Source of the DNA: Monodelphis domestica
Taxonomy: Eukaryota > Chordata > Mammalia > Didelphimorphia > Didelphidae
DNA: 64,000 bases
Direction of reading: 5' to 3'
NCBI RefSeq assembly: GCF_027887165.1
Contig: NC_077228.1
Coordinates: forward strand, 429,589,957 to 429,653,956
Shown: piece after piece, positions 61,635-64,000 of the stretch
Position numbering within the stretch: position 1 is the stretch's first letter
How the letters are laid out: each line of letters begins with the position of its first letter
Position numbers and translations under genes: made by a program
Notes under the pieces: generated by a model
Database searches by the model: none
The model's input: only the letters and a program-made list of their open reading frames with translations
What the model was told of the DNA's origin: nothing

Positions 61635-62588
61635 TGTTTTAAATCAAATATAAGGTGGTCGCCAGGGAAATATTCCCAATTATGAATATACCCAAGTCAA
61701 CTGGGTTTTATAGAGATTTTAATTAATAATACAATGAGGAATTGAAAGAGAGAAAGAGAGAAAAAGGAAATAAGTATGAAGGGCCTTAAGCCAAGATGGC
61801 CTAGACGTGAGTCTTAAGAGAGAGAGATCAGTCAGTCAGTCTTTTATCACTCACCACAAGGTCTGTCTAAGCAAGGATTCTAGTGACAGAGTCTCCTCAG
61901 AGAGAGTTCCAGCCAGAGTCCTCCTCAAAGAGTCTTTCAGCCAGAGACTGTTTCAAAGGGCCTCTCTCCAGAGCCTCCAGAGGGACAGAGTCCCCTCAGA
62001 GGAGCTCCAGCGAGACCTCCTTAGAGATTGTCCTCCAAGAGCTTCCCTTCTCCAGAGCCTCCTTAGAGATCTTCCTCAAAGGATTCCTCCAAAAGTATCT
62101 TTCTTATATAGGGGGTTTTCTCCTATGTCACCTCCCCTAAGTTCTTCCATCTACCAATCACAGTAGATGTTTTCCAAGGGACGGCCCATTCTGAATTCAC
62201 TACTGGGTCGACTAATCCCTTTAGTAAGTTTGAACCAGAAAAACTTCTGAATAAGTTTTCACCTCTTTGCTCCTGGCAAGTTTACAAGTTGCCTGACCTT
62301 TAATAGGTACTTAGCACCCCATTTGTATTACTTCTAAAAATAGGCATGGCTTAAAGAACTTTTTGCCTCATTATAAGTATGGGTTAAAGTACTTTCATTG
62401 TTTAGCAAGGAGTTCTCTCCCCCAAAGCAGTCCCAGTACGGGTGGAGCAGAGGTCCTCCCATTTCTGATCCAAGTAGAGTTCTCACATCCAAATGTGGAA
62501 TGTTCCCAGTAGGGAATTGTTCCAATTGAGAATTCCCCAATGGGGAAAATTTTAACATTCACAAGTCTGAGAAATTTCGAGATTTACA
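61635..62588 (-). mobile_element. Solo LTR, antisense, about 954 bp
   Basis: On the minus strand it begins TGTAAATCTCG and ends TTTAAAACA. GTGTCT at 61629-61634 and ATGTCT at 62589-62594 are a possible 6-bp target duplication with one mismatch. The element has a GGCGACCACC block near its 3' end, shared with the LTR at 25505-26293. Imperfect CAGAG..CTCCTC tandem repeats (about 61880-62090) create a repetitive open frame that is not a gene. No retroviral genes adjoin it. Confidence 0.65.
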
Positions 62589-62594
62589 ATGTCT

Positions 62595-64000
62595 AACAAA
62601 GCCCAAATGGAAGAGAGATTTCCAGATTCTTTAGATAAGGTACTCCAGACACCCAGATTAGTTGATGATATTTGTTGATTGCATCAAGCAGGTCTATGTT
62701 TACTCAAAATAGTATATAATCTGTATATCCACCTATACCTATATCTTACATTTTTACCTACATTTCTATATCTATCATCTATCTACATTGATATCTCTAT
62801 ATAGCTTAATAATATATGTCAATATCTGTTTAGCTGTATCTTTTTTCATGTTTGAACTGTTAGACCTCTTCCAATAACAGTGGCAGATACTTTTGAACAT
62901 ATTTCCCTGATTTAACATTTGTTAGATGTTAAGGAAACTCCTTTGTAGCTCATCCTATTTTCAGATTATTGGGTACTGATTGAAGGAAGGTATTCCTTTT
63001 TCCTGTTCATTCATAAAAGTGTTCTATTATGTCACAAAGAAGATTAGAAAAAAAGTGCAGATGATACAGTGAAAACTTAGTATTCTTACCAATTCAACCC
63101 ATGCATCCTAGTTATGATGGGTCCACAGCTTCATCTCTCTATTAAAGAGCATGTAAGCACTATTATCTCAGGGAGTAGAGGAAAATTTAGAAACCCTGCT
63201 GAACTCAAGAAATAGATTTTTTTTCACACGTCACACCTGCATTTTATAGAACTTTATCTTGCAAAAAGAAAATTAAGAATAACTTTCTTTGGAAATGGAA
63301 GTAGTTGTCCCAGGACCATGAGATTAAGAAAGGGACCTTAAAGATCATTTGATCTTAATGCCTTCTCTTTATAGATGAAAAAATCTGAAGGGAAGAAATG
63401 GGAGGTGGAAGTTAGCATAGGAAGTGGCAGAGCTGATATTCATAGTTATATTTTCTGACATCAACTTCATTGTTATCCTTACTACCCATAGTGCTTCTAT
63501 AAACTGAATGCACTGTTGGCTCAACAAAGGTTTCCCTTCAGAGTTCACACTTGGGGAAGAGGAAAATAAATAGTTTATTGCTCGTTTTATGGGAACTTTG
63601 GGTGTATAAAGACAGAGGGTGGCTGCTGTAAAGATCTGAGAATCAGATTGCAATGTCAGCAGCAACAGGCTGACTGGCCCAATTACTTAGGGGTAAAACC
63701 TCACCTTCTATTATTTCTTCCTAAGGCTAAATATCTTTCAAGATTAAGGTACCTCCTCCATCCTCCAAATCCTAATGACTGAACCATATATAACATTTTG
63801 TTATATCTAGTTCATTTGTTTGAGCCATTATGCCTTGGTACTTTTCTAGGTTATGTTGGTGCTCTTTTCTCCATTTTTCTGCTTCCGTTTTCCCCTCTAA
63901 AATGAAATTGTAGGATAAAATGATCTCTAAGGTCCTTTATTGCTTTGACTCCTGTCGTTCTGTGATTACTAATTCCATTTTCCTAGCTAAATCTGCTTTC
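62595..64000. other. Intronic DNA with reversed and forward MIR fragments
   Basis: 63345-63470 has reversed MIR-like text (TTTATAGATGAAAAAATCTG, AAGTGGCAGAGCTGATATTC). 63890-63965 is a forward MIR 3' end (GATCTCTAAGGTCCTTTATT). The remainder is unique-looking, and no exon is seen. Confidence 0.5.

Noticed and set aside
61807-62166. 119-codon frame with QRxSxxSLQR-like repeats
   Set aside because: It is the antisense reading of tandem repeats inside an LTR.

Overview
The window reads as nuclear DNA from a marsupial. It is AT-rich outside one CpG island and is packed with repeats typical of metatherian genomes. These include tRNA-derived SINEs that open with GCTAGGTGGCTCAGTGGAT-type text, marsupial L1 with its characteristic ORF2 C-terminus, MIR/THER-type core SINEs, L2 tails, and LTR elements of families I cannot match to common eutherian ones. 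Expanded microsatellites ((GA)n, (TTCC)n, (AT)n, (GT)n) are frequent. I cannot name the species.

Only one protein-coding exon can be supported: exon 1 of PPP1R14C (KEPI, a PKC-activated inhibitor of protein phosphatase 1) at 17393-17719 on the + strand, inside a CpG island of about 1.4 kb (16321-17760) that should hold its promoter. Bases 1-16300 are then upstream intergenic DNA. Bases from about 17720 to the end are the first part of intron 1, and I could not find exon 2. No intact second gene, RNA gene, CRISPR array or operon-like structure is present.

Layout. 1-1660: unique-looking DNA with a tRNA-Ile-like pseudogene. 1922-5702: a fairly young LTR element with matching 346-bp LTRs. 5.7-16.3 kb: old repeats and two L1 pieces. 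16.3-17.8 kb: CpG island and exon 1. 17.8-25.5 kb: MIR, microsatellites and a Tigger1-like DNA transposon split by a SINE. 25.5-26.3 kb: a solo LTR. 30.3-33.0 kb: a cluster of LTR pieces with a gag fossil. 33.7-36 kb: L2 pieces. 36.9-37.6 kb: a 5'-truncated L1 with a clean target duplication. 38.5-41.0 kb: an old L1 holding two later SINEs. 42.0-43.4 kb: a probable retrocopy of an mRNA 3' end with a 12-bp target duplication. 43.4-61.4 kb: SINEs, L2, MIR and simple repeats. 61.6-62.6 kb: an antisense solo LTR. 62.6-64 kb: mostly unique.

I saw no strong sign of an undescribed functional system. The best items for a second look are the LTR element without recognisable retroviral genes, the 3'-end retrocopy, the Tigger1-like element in a marsupial, a duplicated CACGTG unit at the promoter, and a weak exon-like open segment deep in the intron.
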